Positions 29,810-37,194 of a stretch of DNA of 64,000 nucleotides are shown piece after piece. The stretch is from Paenibacillus athensensis (lineage in GTDB: Bacteria > Bacillota > Bacilli > Paenibacillales > NBRC-103111). The notes beneath the pieces were generated by a model. The model worked only from the letters and a program-made list of their open reading frames with translations, had not been told where the DNA came from and ran no database searches. Within the stretch, counting starts at the first letter, position 1; each line of letters opens with the position of its first letter. The stretch is from the NCBI RefSeq assembly GCF_004514475.2, contig NZ_MYFO02000009.1:62001-126000 (forward strand). The letters are read 5' to 3'. The translations under genes and the position numbers were made by a program.

Positions 29810-30655
29810 ATGGAGCATGTGTTGGAGGATCAGATCCGGCGGCTGGTTGCCCGGCTCATTGACGAGCTGGGCGGGGCCGATACGCTTGTCCCGCGCCGCG
29901 CCGGACGTGAGCGGCCGCTCATTGCGGCCAATTGGAAAATGAATATGAGCCTGCAAACGGCCAACCGGTTTATCGACGGCTTGCAGCACGCGCCGTACGC
30001 GCATTGCCGCGTTGTCATTTGCCCGCCGTATCCGCTGCTGGCGCCGCTGGCCGCACGGCTTGAGCCGCTGCAGGTGGCGCTGGGCGCGCAGAATCTGCAT
30101 GAAGCGCGTCAAGGGGCTTACACGGGTGAGGTACACGGCGAGCTGCTTGCCGAGCTGGGCTGCGCATACGTGCTGATCGGCCATTCGGAGCGCAGAGCGG
30201 CCGGCGAGGCTGCGCAGCGCGTGGCCCGCAAGCTGGCGCGCGCGCTGGAGACCGGGCTGACGCCCGTGCTCTGCATCGGCGAAACGCAGGCCGAACGCGA
30301 CGCGGGCTTAACGGGCAGCGTGCTGCGAGAGCAGCTGTTGTCCGCGCTTGCCGATATCAAGACGGCGGCTCCCGACATCGTCATTGCGTATGAGCCCGTA
30401 TGGGCGATCGGCACCGGCCGAACGGCGCTGCCGTCCGAGGCGCAGGAGACGCACCGTTATATTCGCGATGTGCTTGGCGAATGGCGGAGCTCCCGTCTTG
30501 CCGAGGAAATCCCGATTCTGTACGGCGGGTCCGTGCAGGCTCAGACCGTCGGCGAGCTTTGCGCCATGCCGGATATTGACGGGGCGCTTGTCGGCGGAGC
30601 GAGCCTGGCGGCGGACACGTTTGAAGCTATCATAACTGCGCTTCAGAAGGGGTAA
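29810..30655 (+). CDS. tpiA: Triosephosphate isomerase with encapsulation-like N-terminal extension
   Basis: 281 residues, about 30 longer than usual. Residues 4-20 (VLEDQIRRLVARLIDEL) are an amphipathic helix followed by a linker, before the normal start RPLIAANWKMN. Catalytic Lys (ANWKMN), His (GHSERR) and Glu (AYEPVWAIGTGR) are all present. It interconverts glyceraldehyde 3-phosphate, the other DeoC product, and dihydroxyacetone phosphate, probably inside the shell. This copy is likely to be a dedicated paralogue of the glycolytic enzyme. The ribosome-binding site at ATG 29810 is weak; GTG 29819 is an alternative. Confidence 0.92.
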   Translation: MEHVLEDQIRRLVARLIDELGGADTLVPRRAGRERPLIAANWKMNMSLQTANRFIDGLQHAPYAHCRVVICPPYPLLAPLAARLEPLQVALGAQNLHEARQGAYTGEVHGELLAELGCAYVLIGHSERRAAGEAAQRVARKLARALETGLTPVLCIGETQAERDAGLTGSVLREQLLSALADIKTAAPDIVIAYEPVWAIGTGRTALPSEAQETHRYIRDVLGEWRSSRLAEEIPILYGGSVQAQTVGELCAMPDIDGALVGGASLAADTFEAIITALQKG

Positions 30656-30660
30656 GGGAC

Positions 30661-31152
30661 ATGAAAAAAACAGTCGTATTGGGATGTGACCACGGCGGGT
30701 TCGAGCTGAAGGAAGACGTAAAGGCGTATCTGGCAGAGCTTGGATACCCGCTCGTCGATTTCGGCTGCTACGATAAACAGGCTGTCGATTACCCGGATAT
30801 CGCCTTTCTTGTGGCCGAGGCCATTTCGACGAACGAGGAGTACGTCGGCTTGATGATCGACGGCGTCGGCATCGGCAGCACGATGGTGGCCAACAAGGTG
30901 CCCGGCGTGCGCTGCGCGCTTTGCTGGGATTTATCCACCGTGATCAACAGCCGCGATCACAACAATGCCAACATGCTGGCGATCGGCGGACAATTTCTCG
31001 GCAAGGGGCTGGCCCGGCAAATGGTGAAGACATGGCTTGAAACGCCGTTCTCCGGCGGCCGGCACGAGAAGCGCGTGACCAAAATTATGGAAGTCGAAAG
31101 CCGTTTCCTGAAACGGTTCAGGCAGGTGGAGCCATGTTCCTCGGACAAGTGA
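30661..31152 (+). CDS. rpiB: RpiB/LacAB-family sugar-phosphate isomerase
   Basis: 163 residues. Family motifs: LGCDHGGFELKE at the N-terminus (phosphate and substrate binding), YPD, VANKVPGVRCAL and SRDHNNANMLAIGG. In E. coli RpiB the general base is Cys66 in ICGTGVG; here the aligned residue is Asp (MIDGVGIG, about residue 67). It could therefore be a variant ribose-5-phosphate isomerase or act on another pentose phosphate. ATG 30661 is five bases after tpiA. The end overlaps the following BMC-P gene by 19 bases. Confidence 0.88.
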   Translation: MKKTVVLGCDHGGFELKEDVKAYLAELGYPLVDFGCYDKQAVDYPDIAFLVAEAISTNEEYVGLMIDGVGIGSTMVANKVPGVRCALCWDLSTVINSRDHNNANMLAIGGQFLGKGLARQMVKTWLETPFSGGRHEKRVTKIMEVESRFLKRFRQVEPCSSDK

Positions 31153-31406
31153 TCGGCTCCGTAGTCTGCACGCAAAAGGATGAAAGCCTGACCGGCCTCA
31201 AGCTGCTGGTGGTTCAGCCGATGAAAAATGCGGCGACGCCTGCGGGCAAGCCGCTGGTGGCGATCGATACGATCGGCTGCGCCGGATATGGAGATTTGGT
31301 TTATTTGGCCAAAAGCCGCGAAGCGGGTCTGCCGCTTGGTTTGGAACTGGTGGCGGCGGACGCCGGCATCATGGGAATCGTCGACAATTATAACGCAACC
31401 ACATAA
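31134..31406 (+). CDS. BMC-P shell protein (EutN/CcmL family), copy 2
   Basis: 90 residues: [40 protein letters not shown] and GIMGIVDNY. Starts within the end of rpiB, behind GGCAGGTGGAG. Pentameric vertex protein by family. Confidence 0.92.
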   Translation: MFLGQVIGSVVCTQKDESLTGLKLLVVQPMKNAATPAGKPLVAIDTIGCAGYGDLVYLAKSREAGLPLGLELVAADAGIMGIVDNYNATT

Positions 31407-31422
31407 ATGGAGGTATCCGCTC

Positions 31423-31701
31423 ATGAGCAACGCATTGGGAATGATTGAAACAAAAGGGATGGTCGGCGCGGTGGAAGCGCTCGACGCAATGGTAAAGGCT
31501 GCTAACGTAACCGTCGTCGGCAAGGTGCTCGTTGGCGGCGGTCTCGTATCCGTGCTTGTGCGCGGCGACGTAGGAGCGGTCAAGGCGGCTACCGACGCAG
31601 GCGCCGAAGCGGCCCAGCGGGTCGGCGAGCTGCTCGCCGTGCATGTGATTCCGCGTCCGCATGGCGATGTGGAGAAAATTTTACCGCAATCGATCCTCTA
31701 G
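31423..31701 (+). CDS. BMC-H shell protein, copy 2
   Basis: 92 residues, closely similar to copy 1 ([51 protein letters not shown]). The real start is ATG 31423 behind ATGGAGG; the open frame reaching back to 31228 overlaps the previous gene and is not used. Confidence 0.95.
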   Translation: MSNALGMIETKGMVGAVEALDAMVKAANVTVVGKVLVGGGLVSVLVRGDVGAVKAATDAGAEAAQRVGELLAVHVIPRPHGDVEKILPQSIL

Positions 31702-31704
31702 GCA

Positions 31705-31983
31705 ATGAAAATCGGCAAAGTGCTGGGCAACGTCGTCGCTACGGTCAAAACGGACAGCCATCGCGGCCTCAAGCTGATGGTGGTGCAAACGCTAGACGAG
31801 CGGGGAGAGCCGCATGCCGACCCGTTGATTGCCGTCGATTGCGCCCATGCCGGCATCGGGGACATCGTCCTGATCGTCGAGGAGGGCGGATCGGCGCGAG
31901 AAGTGATGCAGCGGCCCGATGGAGCCGTCGATGCGGTGATTGTAGGCATCATCGATTATTTGAACGAATTGAAAGAGCGGTAG
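31705..31983 (+). CDS. BMC-P shell protein (EutN/CcmL family), copy 3
   Basis: 92 residues: [40 protein letters not shown] and [13 protein letters not shown]. It starts three bases after the stop of BMC-H copy 2 and ends one base before deoC. Ribosome-binding sequence is poor, so coupling with the upstream gene is likely. Confidence 0.92.
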   Translation: MKIGKVLGNVVATVKTDSHRGLKLMVVQTLDERGEPHADPLIAVDCAHAGIGDIVLIVEEGGSAREVMQRPDGAVDAVIVGIIDYLNELKER

Positions 31984-31984
31984 A

Positions 31985-32812
31985 ATGGAGTGGATCGCAT
32001 TGGATGCGGAACAACTGATTGAGCAAATAACGAAAAAAGTGCTGGCACAAATAACGAACCAGCCGGGAGCCGTCAAGACATCCGTCGAAGCCGCCGCGTC
32101 TGGCGGAACGGCCGCCGCTTCCTGGCAGAAGACGCCGGTTATTACCGGGCCGGAGATCGCCCGTATGATCGATCATACTTTGCTGAAGCCGGAATGCACC
32201 AGAGACGATATCGTAAAGCTGTGCGCAGAAGCGAGAGAGCATCATTTTGCCACCGTTTGCGTGAATCCGTATTGGGTGCCGCTTGCGGCAAAGGAGCTTG
32301 CGGGCTCGCGGGTCGGCATTACGACCGTTGTCGGCTTTCCGTTAGGGGCGACAAGCTCCTTTGCGAAGGTAGCGGAAGCGCGTGACGCGATCGCAAGCGG
32401 GGCAACGGAAATCGACATGGTGCTGAACATCGGTGCGCTCAAGTCCGGCGACCTGAATGCCGTCAAGACGGACGTTGAGGCAGTCGTGCTCGCCTGCCGG
32501 GGACAAGCGGTGGTCAAGGTGATTTTGGAGACGGGGCTGCTGACGGACGAGGAAAAGCTGAAGGCCTGCTCGATCTGCAAAATGGCTGGCGCCGACTTCG
32601 TGAAGACGTCGACCGGCTTCGGACCGGGAGGAGCGACGCCGGAGGATATCGCCCTGATGCGCAAGGCCGTCGGCCCCGATATGGGCGTCAAGGCGTCGGG
32701 AGGCGTACGCGATCTCGACACCGCGCGCAAAATCGTCAACGCCGGAGCCAACCGCATTGGCGCGAGCTCCAGCGTGGCGATGGTGACGGGCGGCAAGGGT
32801 ACGGGATATTAA
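31985..32812 (+). CDS. deoC: Deoxyribose-phosphate aldolase with encapsulation-like N-terminal extension
   Basis: 275 residues. It cleaves 2-deoxyribose 5-phosphate to glyceraldehyde 3-phosphate and acetaldehyde, the signature step of this microcompartment. Residues 7-22 ([17 protein letters not shown]) form an amphipathic helix, then an Ala/Gly/Ser linker to about residue 50, then the normal DeoC barrel ([28 protein letters not shown]). The Schiff-base Lys is in [13 protein letters not shown] and the second Lys in [13 protein letters not shown] 31985 is written here; TTG 32000, in frame behind TGGAGTGG, is possible. Confidence 0.95.
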   Translation: MEWIALDAEQLIEQITKKVLAQITNQPGAVKTSVEAAASGGTAAASWQKTPVITGPEIARMIDHTLLKPECTRDDIVKLCAEAREHHFATVCVNPYWVPLAAKELAGSRVGITTVVGFPLGATSSFAKVAEARDAIASGATEIDMVLNIGALKSGDLNAVKTDVEAVVLACRGQAVVKVILETGLLTDEEKLKACSICKMAGADFVKTSTGFGPGGATPEDIALMRKAVGPDMGVKASGGVRDLDTARKIVNAGANRIGASSSVAMVTGGKGTGY

Positions 32813-32825
32813 GCGCAAATCGGTG

Positions 32826-32915
32826 CAGTCTGCCGCTTGAAGGCGGACTGGCTGTAAGAAGGATGTGCAAGCAGGCATAGTGACGTTCGCAAGAGCCGTC
32901 GTTATGCCTGCTTGC
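32826..32915 (+). promoter_or_regulatory. Tandem hairpins between deoC and glpX
   Basis: CAGTCTGCC (32826-32834) pairs with GGCGGACTG (32842-32850). A second, longer stem has 19-base arms at 32867-32885 and 32897-32915 with two mismatches and an 11-nt loop. There is no T-run, so processing or partial termination is more likely than a simple terminator. Confidence 0.5.
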
Positions 32916-32971
32916 CGTATATGGCCTGATCGTGCCGCAAGGGAGGACGGGCCTTACATAAGGGGGGGCCG

Positions 32972-33949
32972 ATGGAAAGAGAATTGGCAATGGAAGTAGT
33001 GCGTGTAACGGAGCTGGCTGCTCTGGCTTCCTCAAGCTGGATGGGCAGAGGCCGGAAGAATGAAGCCGATGCGGCGGCCACGGCGGCGATGCGAGCGATG
33101 TTCGATTCGGTTTCGATCAAAGGCCGGGTAGTCATCGGCGAAGGCGAAATGGACGAGGCGCCGATGCTGTATATCGGCGAGCCGGTCGGCAACGGGGACG
33201 GGCCCGAGGTGGACGTGGCCGTCGATCCGCTGGAGGGCACGGAGTTGGTTGCGCGCGGCCTGAATAATGCGCTGGCGGTGGTGGCGATTGCGGGCAAGGG
33301 GCGTCTGCTGCATGCGCCGGATATGTATATGGAGAAGCTGGCCTGCGGGCCGCTGCTCAAGGGGCGGCTTAGCCTGAACGATCCGCTGGAGACGACGCTC
33401 ATGAAGGCGGCGGCGATTCTGAACAAGGCGATATCCGATCTGACGGTTACGATTCTCGATCGCGAGCGGCATGAGTCGCAGATCGAGGTGCTGCGCCGGG
33501 TGGGCGTGCGCATCAAGCTGCTGAGCGCCGGAGACGTCGCCGGCGCGATGGCCCCGGCCTTCCCGGAGTCGGGCATCGATCTGTACGTCGGCTCCGGCGG
33601 AGCGCCCGAGGGCGTGCTGGCGGCAGCGGCGCTGTCTTGCCTGGACGGCGAGCTGCTGGGGCGGCTCGCGCCATCGACGCCGGACGATCTGGAGCGATGC
33701 CGGGCGATGGGCTTGTCCGATCCGCTGCGGATCCTGACGATGGCGGACATGGTTGGCGACGGCGACGTGATTTTTGCGGCGACGGGCATCACGCCCGGCG
33801 ACTTTCTTGGCGGCGTGACCTACCTGCCGGGTTACCGGGCCGAGACGCATTCACTGGTCATGCGCGCCAAAACAAAAACCGTACGCTACATCAAAGCGCG
33901 CCATTATTTGCCGAACAAGCCGTTTTTGTCCGAAGCGGCGCTGCTGTGA
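32972..33949 (+). CDS. glpX: Class II fructose-1,6-bisphosphatase (GlpX)
   Basis: 325 residues, full length. Motifs: ASSSWMGRGRKNEADAAA (metal/substrate region), GEGEMDEAPML and VDPLEGTELVARG, all typical of GlpX. It dephosphorylates fructose 1,6-bisphosphate, and in some relatives sedoheptulose bisphosphate. After DeoC and TpiA yield triose phosphates, this enzyme could send them toward hexose and pentose phosphates. ATG 32972 follows a G-run. It is separated from deoC by 159 bp with hairpins, so it may have its own control. It has no encapsulation-like helix. Confidence 0.9.
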   Translation: MERELAMEVVRVTELAALASSSWMGRGRKNEADAAATAAMRAMFDSVSIKGRVVIGEGEMDEAPMLYIGEPVGNGDGPEVDVAVDPLEGTELVARGLNNALAVVAIAGKGRLLHAPDMYMEKLACGPLLKGRLSLNDPLETTLMKAAAILNKAISDLTVTILDRERHESQIEVLRRVGVRIKLLSAGDVAGAMAPAFPESGIDLYVGSGGAPEGVLAAAALSCLDGELLGRLAPSTPDDLERCRAMGLSDPLRILTMADMVGDGDVIFAATGITPGDFLGGVTYLPGYRAETHSLVMRAKTKTVRYIKARHYLPNKPFLSEAALL

Positions 33950-33971
33950 GCCTATAAGCAATCATCGAAGG

Positions 33972-34018
33972 AAAGGGCTGTTCCCGGTCATCGCGGATGA
34001 CGGGGGGCGGCCCTTTGT
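33972..34018 (+). terminator. Terminator after glpX
   Basis: AAAGGGC (33972-33978) pairs with GCCCTTT (34010-34016), with an inner stem CCCGGTCATC / GATGACGGGG. Confidence 0.7.
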
Positions 34019-34233
34019 CGTGCGCCGACTTTGACCGTTCCTTGAGCGAGCAGTTGGTCGAACCCGGGCGGTCCCTGCCCTGGCCGTGACCTGACCCCTT
34101 ACTGAAACCATGACCAAAACATGACGGACAGTAACTAACGCCAACCGGGCTTTGGGTTTAGTATGAAAAGCAAGAAGACGCGAGCGGCCAAGCCGCAGCG
34201 GACTTGCCTTACAGGGAAGGAGGTGTGAAACGC
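34019..34233. other. Upstream region of the unrecognised paralogue operon
   Basis: No gene and no convincing promoter found by eye. TTGACC at 34030 and TAGTAT near 34160 are too far apart for one promoter. Confidence 0.4.
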
Positions 34234-34287
34234 CATGTGCAAGGAGGTACGAACAGTGAACGACCCGGCGGCTTGGCGGAGCCGATG
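34234..34287 (+). CDS. Possible 17-residue leader peptide coupled to the next gene
   Basis: ATG 34234 has an excellent ribosome-binding site (GGAAGGAGGTG, about 10 bp upstream), while a second site, AAGGAGGT, precedes an in-frame GTG at 34255. The frame MCKEVRTVNDPAAWRSR ends at TGA 34287, which overlaps ATG 34285 of the next gene. Either it is a translated leader that couples to that gene or the main gene uses another start. Confidence 0.4.
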
Positions 34288-35082
34288 ACAGACTTGCAGT
34301 TAAGGCTGGAGCAGATTGCAGCCACGGCGCTGCTGTTTCCGGCAATGATCGAAGCGGCGGATGAAACGGACCAATGTACCGGCACCCGGCCGCCGGAGGA
34401 AGAGGATGCGTCGCCCAGCTCGAAAAGCAGCAAGGGCTCGGCCAGCATTTGCGCCGGCAGCGTGATTTCCGTCGTGTCCGGCATCTGCGACACACATCGC
34501 GACGACGTGCTGGATTCGACGCTGTTTGCCCAAGGCGCAGCCAATGCCAAATATCAGCGGGAAACGCAGACCAGCCAATGGTATGGCATCTACGTGCAAA
34601 CGCTGGTGCTGCTCGGCTGGAACGTCGCCGGCTTCAGCTTTACGAAATGCGTGCGACTGCCGTCGCAATTCCAGTTGAGCAAGCAATTGCTCGGATTGAC
34701 GTCCCGCGTATTGCCCGCGAGCTCGCAAGCTTTGCTGCTGCAAACGGTACAAACGCTCGGAGGCTTCAAAAGCTCCGGCCGCCACATGACCTTATTCGGA
34801 CAAAATGCCGTTGCCGGCGGCTCCAGCAACTTTCAGCTTGGCGTCGTGCAAGAGTCCAAGCAGGACGAGATCAGCATGCAGATGACGGCCGTTCTTTTTC
34901 AAAGTGCCGGGTTGACCGACGATCTGCTGTTCCAGAGCTTTTCCGGCAGCAAGGCCAATCTGTACGAAGCGTCGCAGACGCTGGCGCTCGACGACAATAC
35001 GTATGCGCAAATGCGTGACACGGTCAAGCAGCAGTTGGCCGGTCAGACGCAGCAAATGATTCTGTCGATTCCATTAGGCTAA
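34285..35082 (+). CDS. Unrecognised protein, paralogue A of a tandem pair
   Basis: 265 residues from ATG 34285; the frame remains open back to 34204. No signal peptide or membrane helix. N-terminal 60 residues are acidic and Ser/Glu-rich. The rest aligns with the next gene: VLDSTLFAQGAANAKYQRET then QWYGIYVQTL, a hydrophobic Trp-containing strand, FGQNAVAGGSSNFQLGVVQE and a C-terminal QQLAGQTQQMILSIPLG. I do not recognise the family. Two of the longest conserved blocks are rich in Gln, Asn and aromatic residues. It shares an operon with its paralogue and a small 101-residue protein. A structural or toxin-like role is only speculation. Confidence 0.65.
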   Translation: MTDLQLRLEQIAATALLFPAMIEAADETDQCTGTRPPEEEDASPSSKSSKGSASICAGSVISVVSGICDTHRDDVLDSTLFAQGAANAKYQRETQTSQWYGIYVQTLVLLGWNVAGFSFTKCVRLPSQFQLSKQLLGLTSRVLPASSQALLLQTVQTLGGFKSSGRHMTLFGQNAVAGGSSNFQLGVVQESKQDEISMQMTAVLFQSAGLTDDLLFQSFSGSKANLYEASQTLALDDNTYAQMRDTVKQQLAGQTQQMILSIPLG

Positions 35083-35134
35083 ACTGCTTACTGCGGTTAC
35101 AAGCCAATAAACTTATTTCAGGAGGGAAATTACG

Positions 35135-35953
35135 ATGACAACAACCAATATCGACGATATGCAAAAATGGATTGCCGACACGCCGCTTTCTATCCCGGAT
35201 CTTTCGGGACTGGGCCTTGACGTCGACAGCACGGCAGTAGCCGACACGACTGCGGATGCGGCAGGTACAGCGCAAAGCAGTGGCTCGGGCAGCGATGGCG
35301 GCACAAGCGCCAGTGTCGACGGCGGCAGCGTCGTTTCATTCGTGGCCGGGGTGCAGGACCAGAACCGTCAGGATGTGCTGGATTCCACCTTGTTCGCACA
35401 GTTTGCCGCCAACGCGCAGTACAATCGGCAGACGCAGGCGCAGCAATGGTATACGGTGTATTTAAGCACGCTCGGGGCGCTGGCGTGGACGGTGCAAAGC
35501 TTTAATTTTCAGCAATATCAAGTGTCCAGCAGCTCGTTCAAGCTTGACGACGTTGTGCTTGACATCATGAAGGCGGCTTTTACGCAAGACGAATACGATG
35601 TGGTCAAATCGAGCATCGACGCGCTCAAAAAGCTCAAGGACGACGACGGCCGCATCAAGCTGTTCGGTCATAACGCCGTCAGCAGCAATGCCGGCAACTT
35701 CCAGATCGGCGCGGTCACCGAATCGAACGGCGCGATTGCCATGCACACGCTGGGCGCGTATTTCAGCTCGAAGGATTCCAATACGGACTTTTTGTTCGTC
35801 CACTATAAGGGGTCGGATACGAAAATTTTCAAAGGCGTGCAAGCGATGACGCTGAACCAAACCCTGTACGGCAACTATCGCAGCATGGTGCAGCAGCGCT
35901 TGGGCAGCAGCATCAAAAGCTTTATTCTCGACGTGCCGTTGTCGGCCGGCTAA
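35135..35953 (+). CDS. Unrecognised protein, paralogue B of a tandem pair
   Basis: 272 residues, ATG 35135 behind CAGGAGGG. The first 60 residues are Ser/Gly/Ala-rich and probably flexible. The core repeats paralogue A: VLDSTLFAQFAANAQYNRQT, QWYTVYLSTLGALAWTVQSF, LFGHNAVSSNAGNFQIGAVT and a C-terminal QQRLGSSIKSFILDVPLS. The middle insert has a Lys/Asp-rich helix (YDVVKSSIDALKKLKDDDG). No export signal or catalytic motif is visible. A and B probably form a hetero-oligomer or serve as alternative subunits. Confidence 0.7.
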   Translation: MTTTNIDDMQKWIADTPLSIPDLSGLGLDVDSTAVADTTADAAGTAQSSGSGSDGGTSASVDGGSVVSFVAGVQDQNRQDVLDSTLFAQFAANAQYNRQTQAQQWYTVYLSTLGALAWTVQSFNFQQYQVSSSSFKLDDVVLDIMKAAFTQDEYDVVKSSIDALKKLKDDDGRIKLFGHNAVSSNAGNFQIGAVTESNGAIAMHTLGAYFSSKDSNTDFLFVHYKGSDTKIFKGVQAMTLNQTLYGNYRSMVQQRLGSSIKSFILDVPLSAG

Positions 35954-36018
35954 CCGCTCCGATTCGATTAGAGAGTAAGGAATTGCCCATAAAACTCATA
36001 TAAAAAGGAGAATAAATC

Positions 36019-36324
36019 ATGAAATTTTCGAAAATCTGCCAATGCCAGACGCCTGAGGGCAACAATATCGTCGTGAACATTTGCATCACCGACAGCGCTT
36101 GGGACAAATGCAACGCCGACACGCAAAACGCCACGAAGGAAATTCTCGGCAAGGAGCCGATTCCGCTGCTGGGACCTTCCGGCAAGGGTGACGGGATCAA
36201 AAACGAGGGCGGTCACTGGGTCGTGCATACGCCGACGAAGCAGCGTTTGTCCACCTCACAGGGCGTTAGCTGGGGGCAACTGCAATATGAAGGGCTGACG
36301 TTCGATTCGACGTACAATCATTAA
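36019..36324 (+). CDS. Unrecognised small protein of the paralogue operon
   Basis: 101 residues behind AAAAGGAG. Features: CQCQ near residue 8, two further Cys (ICITDSAWDKC), a basic Gly-rich loop GPSGKGDGIK and several Trp. No signal peptide and no known family. It closes the operon before a strong terminator, so it is probably functionally tied to the two paralogues. Confidence 0.6.
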   Translation: MKFSKICQCQTPEGNNIVVNICITDSAWDKCNADTQNATKEILGKEPIPLLGPSGKGDGIKNEGGHWVVHTPTKQRLSTSQGVSWGQLQYEGLTFDSTYNH

Positions 36325-36366
36325 GCTTTTTTCATCGATTATAAAAAAGCTGCGCGATGGCGCAGC
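36324..36366 (+). terminator. Terminator of the paralogue operon
   Basis: AGCTTTTTT (36324-36332) pairs with AAAAAAGCT (36343-36351), and a second small stem GCTGCGC / GCGCAGC follows. It can act in both directions. Confidence 0.65.
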
Positions 36367-36524
36367 GTTCGCAGCGGGAGCCCTCCTGCGCGGGTAGGGC
36401 CGTCAAGCAGCCGGCGCTCCCCGCGGGAAGCGCTCCCTGCGCGGCGTTTGCGGTCTGTCAGCCGCCGTAAGGCTGGCACCGCGCTCCGGGAGTCGCGCGC
36501 GGTGTGGGAGCGTTCGGGGGACGC
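36367..36524. other. GC-rich spacer between convergent operons
   Basis: Very G/C-rich sequence with many short inverted repeats and no gene. Confidence 0.4.
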
Positions 36525-37190
36525 CTAGCGGTGGCCGGCCTGTTGAAGCATCGCTTTGAGCAAGGCGATCGCTTTGAGCCGCTCGTTCGTTCCGAGCTTT
36601 TCGTAGATGACGCTAATGTAATTTTTCACAGTGCCTTCGGTGATGTACAGCTCGGCGGCGATTTCACGGTTGCTTTTGCGCTCGACAAGCCGTTCGATCA
36701 CTTCGATTTCGCGCGGGGTGAATTCCGCTTCGAGCGGGGAGGGTGCAAACGGCGCGACCGCCGACAACTGCTGGAGACGTCCGGCGAGCTTGGCGGCAAT
36801 GGTCGAGGTCAGCAGCAGCTCGCCGCGGTCGGCATCGCGCAGCACGGCGATCAGCTTGGCCGCAGGCAGGTCCTTGAGTAGATAACCGCTGGCCCCGTGG
36901 ACGAGCCCCTCCACAATATAACGATCCTCGGAGAACGTGGTCAAAATGAGCACGAGCGTTTCCGGAAAATCGCGCTTGATCAGCCTTGTGGCGGCGATGC
37001 CGTCCATGACCGGCATTTGAATGTCCATCAGCACGATGCGCGGACGCCATTGACGGACCAGATTGTAGGCGTCTTCGCCATTGCCGCATACGCCAACAAC
37101 CTCCATGTCGTCTTCGAGTCCGATCAAAGCGGTTAAACCGTCGCGCACCAGCGTCTGATCCTCGGCAATCACAATCGATATCTTGCTCAT
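36525..37190 (-). CDS. Response regulator, NarL/FixJ type
   Basis: 221 residues. Receiver domain 1-125 with acidic pocket (IVIAEDQTLVRDG), the phosphoacceptor Asp in IVLMDIQMPVMDG (about residue 55), Thr in LVLILTTFSED and Lys in GYLLKDL. The C-terminal LuxR-type helix-turn-helix is ELTPREIEVIERLVERKSNR-like (FTPREIEVIERL, about 155-215). It starts four bases after the histidine kinase gene and forms a two-component system with it. The HisKA_3-type kinase end of that protein matches this regulator class. Confidence 0.93.
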   Translation of the reverse strand: MSKISIVIAEDQTLVRDGLTALIGLEDDMEVVGVCGNGEDAYNLVRQWRPRIVLMDIQMPVMDGIAATRLIKRDFPETLVLILTTFSEDRYIVEGLVHGASGYLLKDLPAAKLIAVLRDADRGELLLTSTIAAKLAGRLQQLSAVAPFAPSPLEAEFTPREIEVIERLVERKSNREIAAELYITEGTVKNYISVIYEKLGTNERLKAIALLKAMLQQAGHR

Positions 37191-37194
37191 ACGG

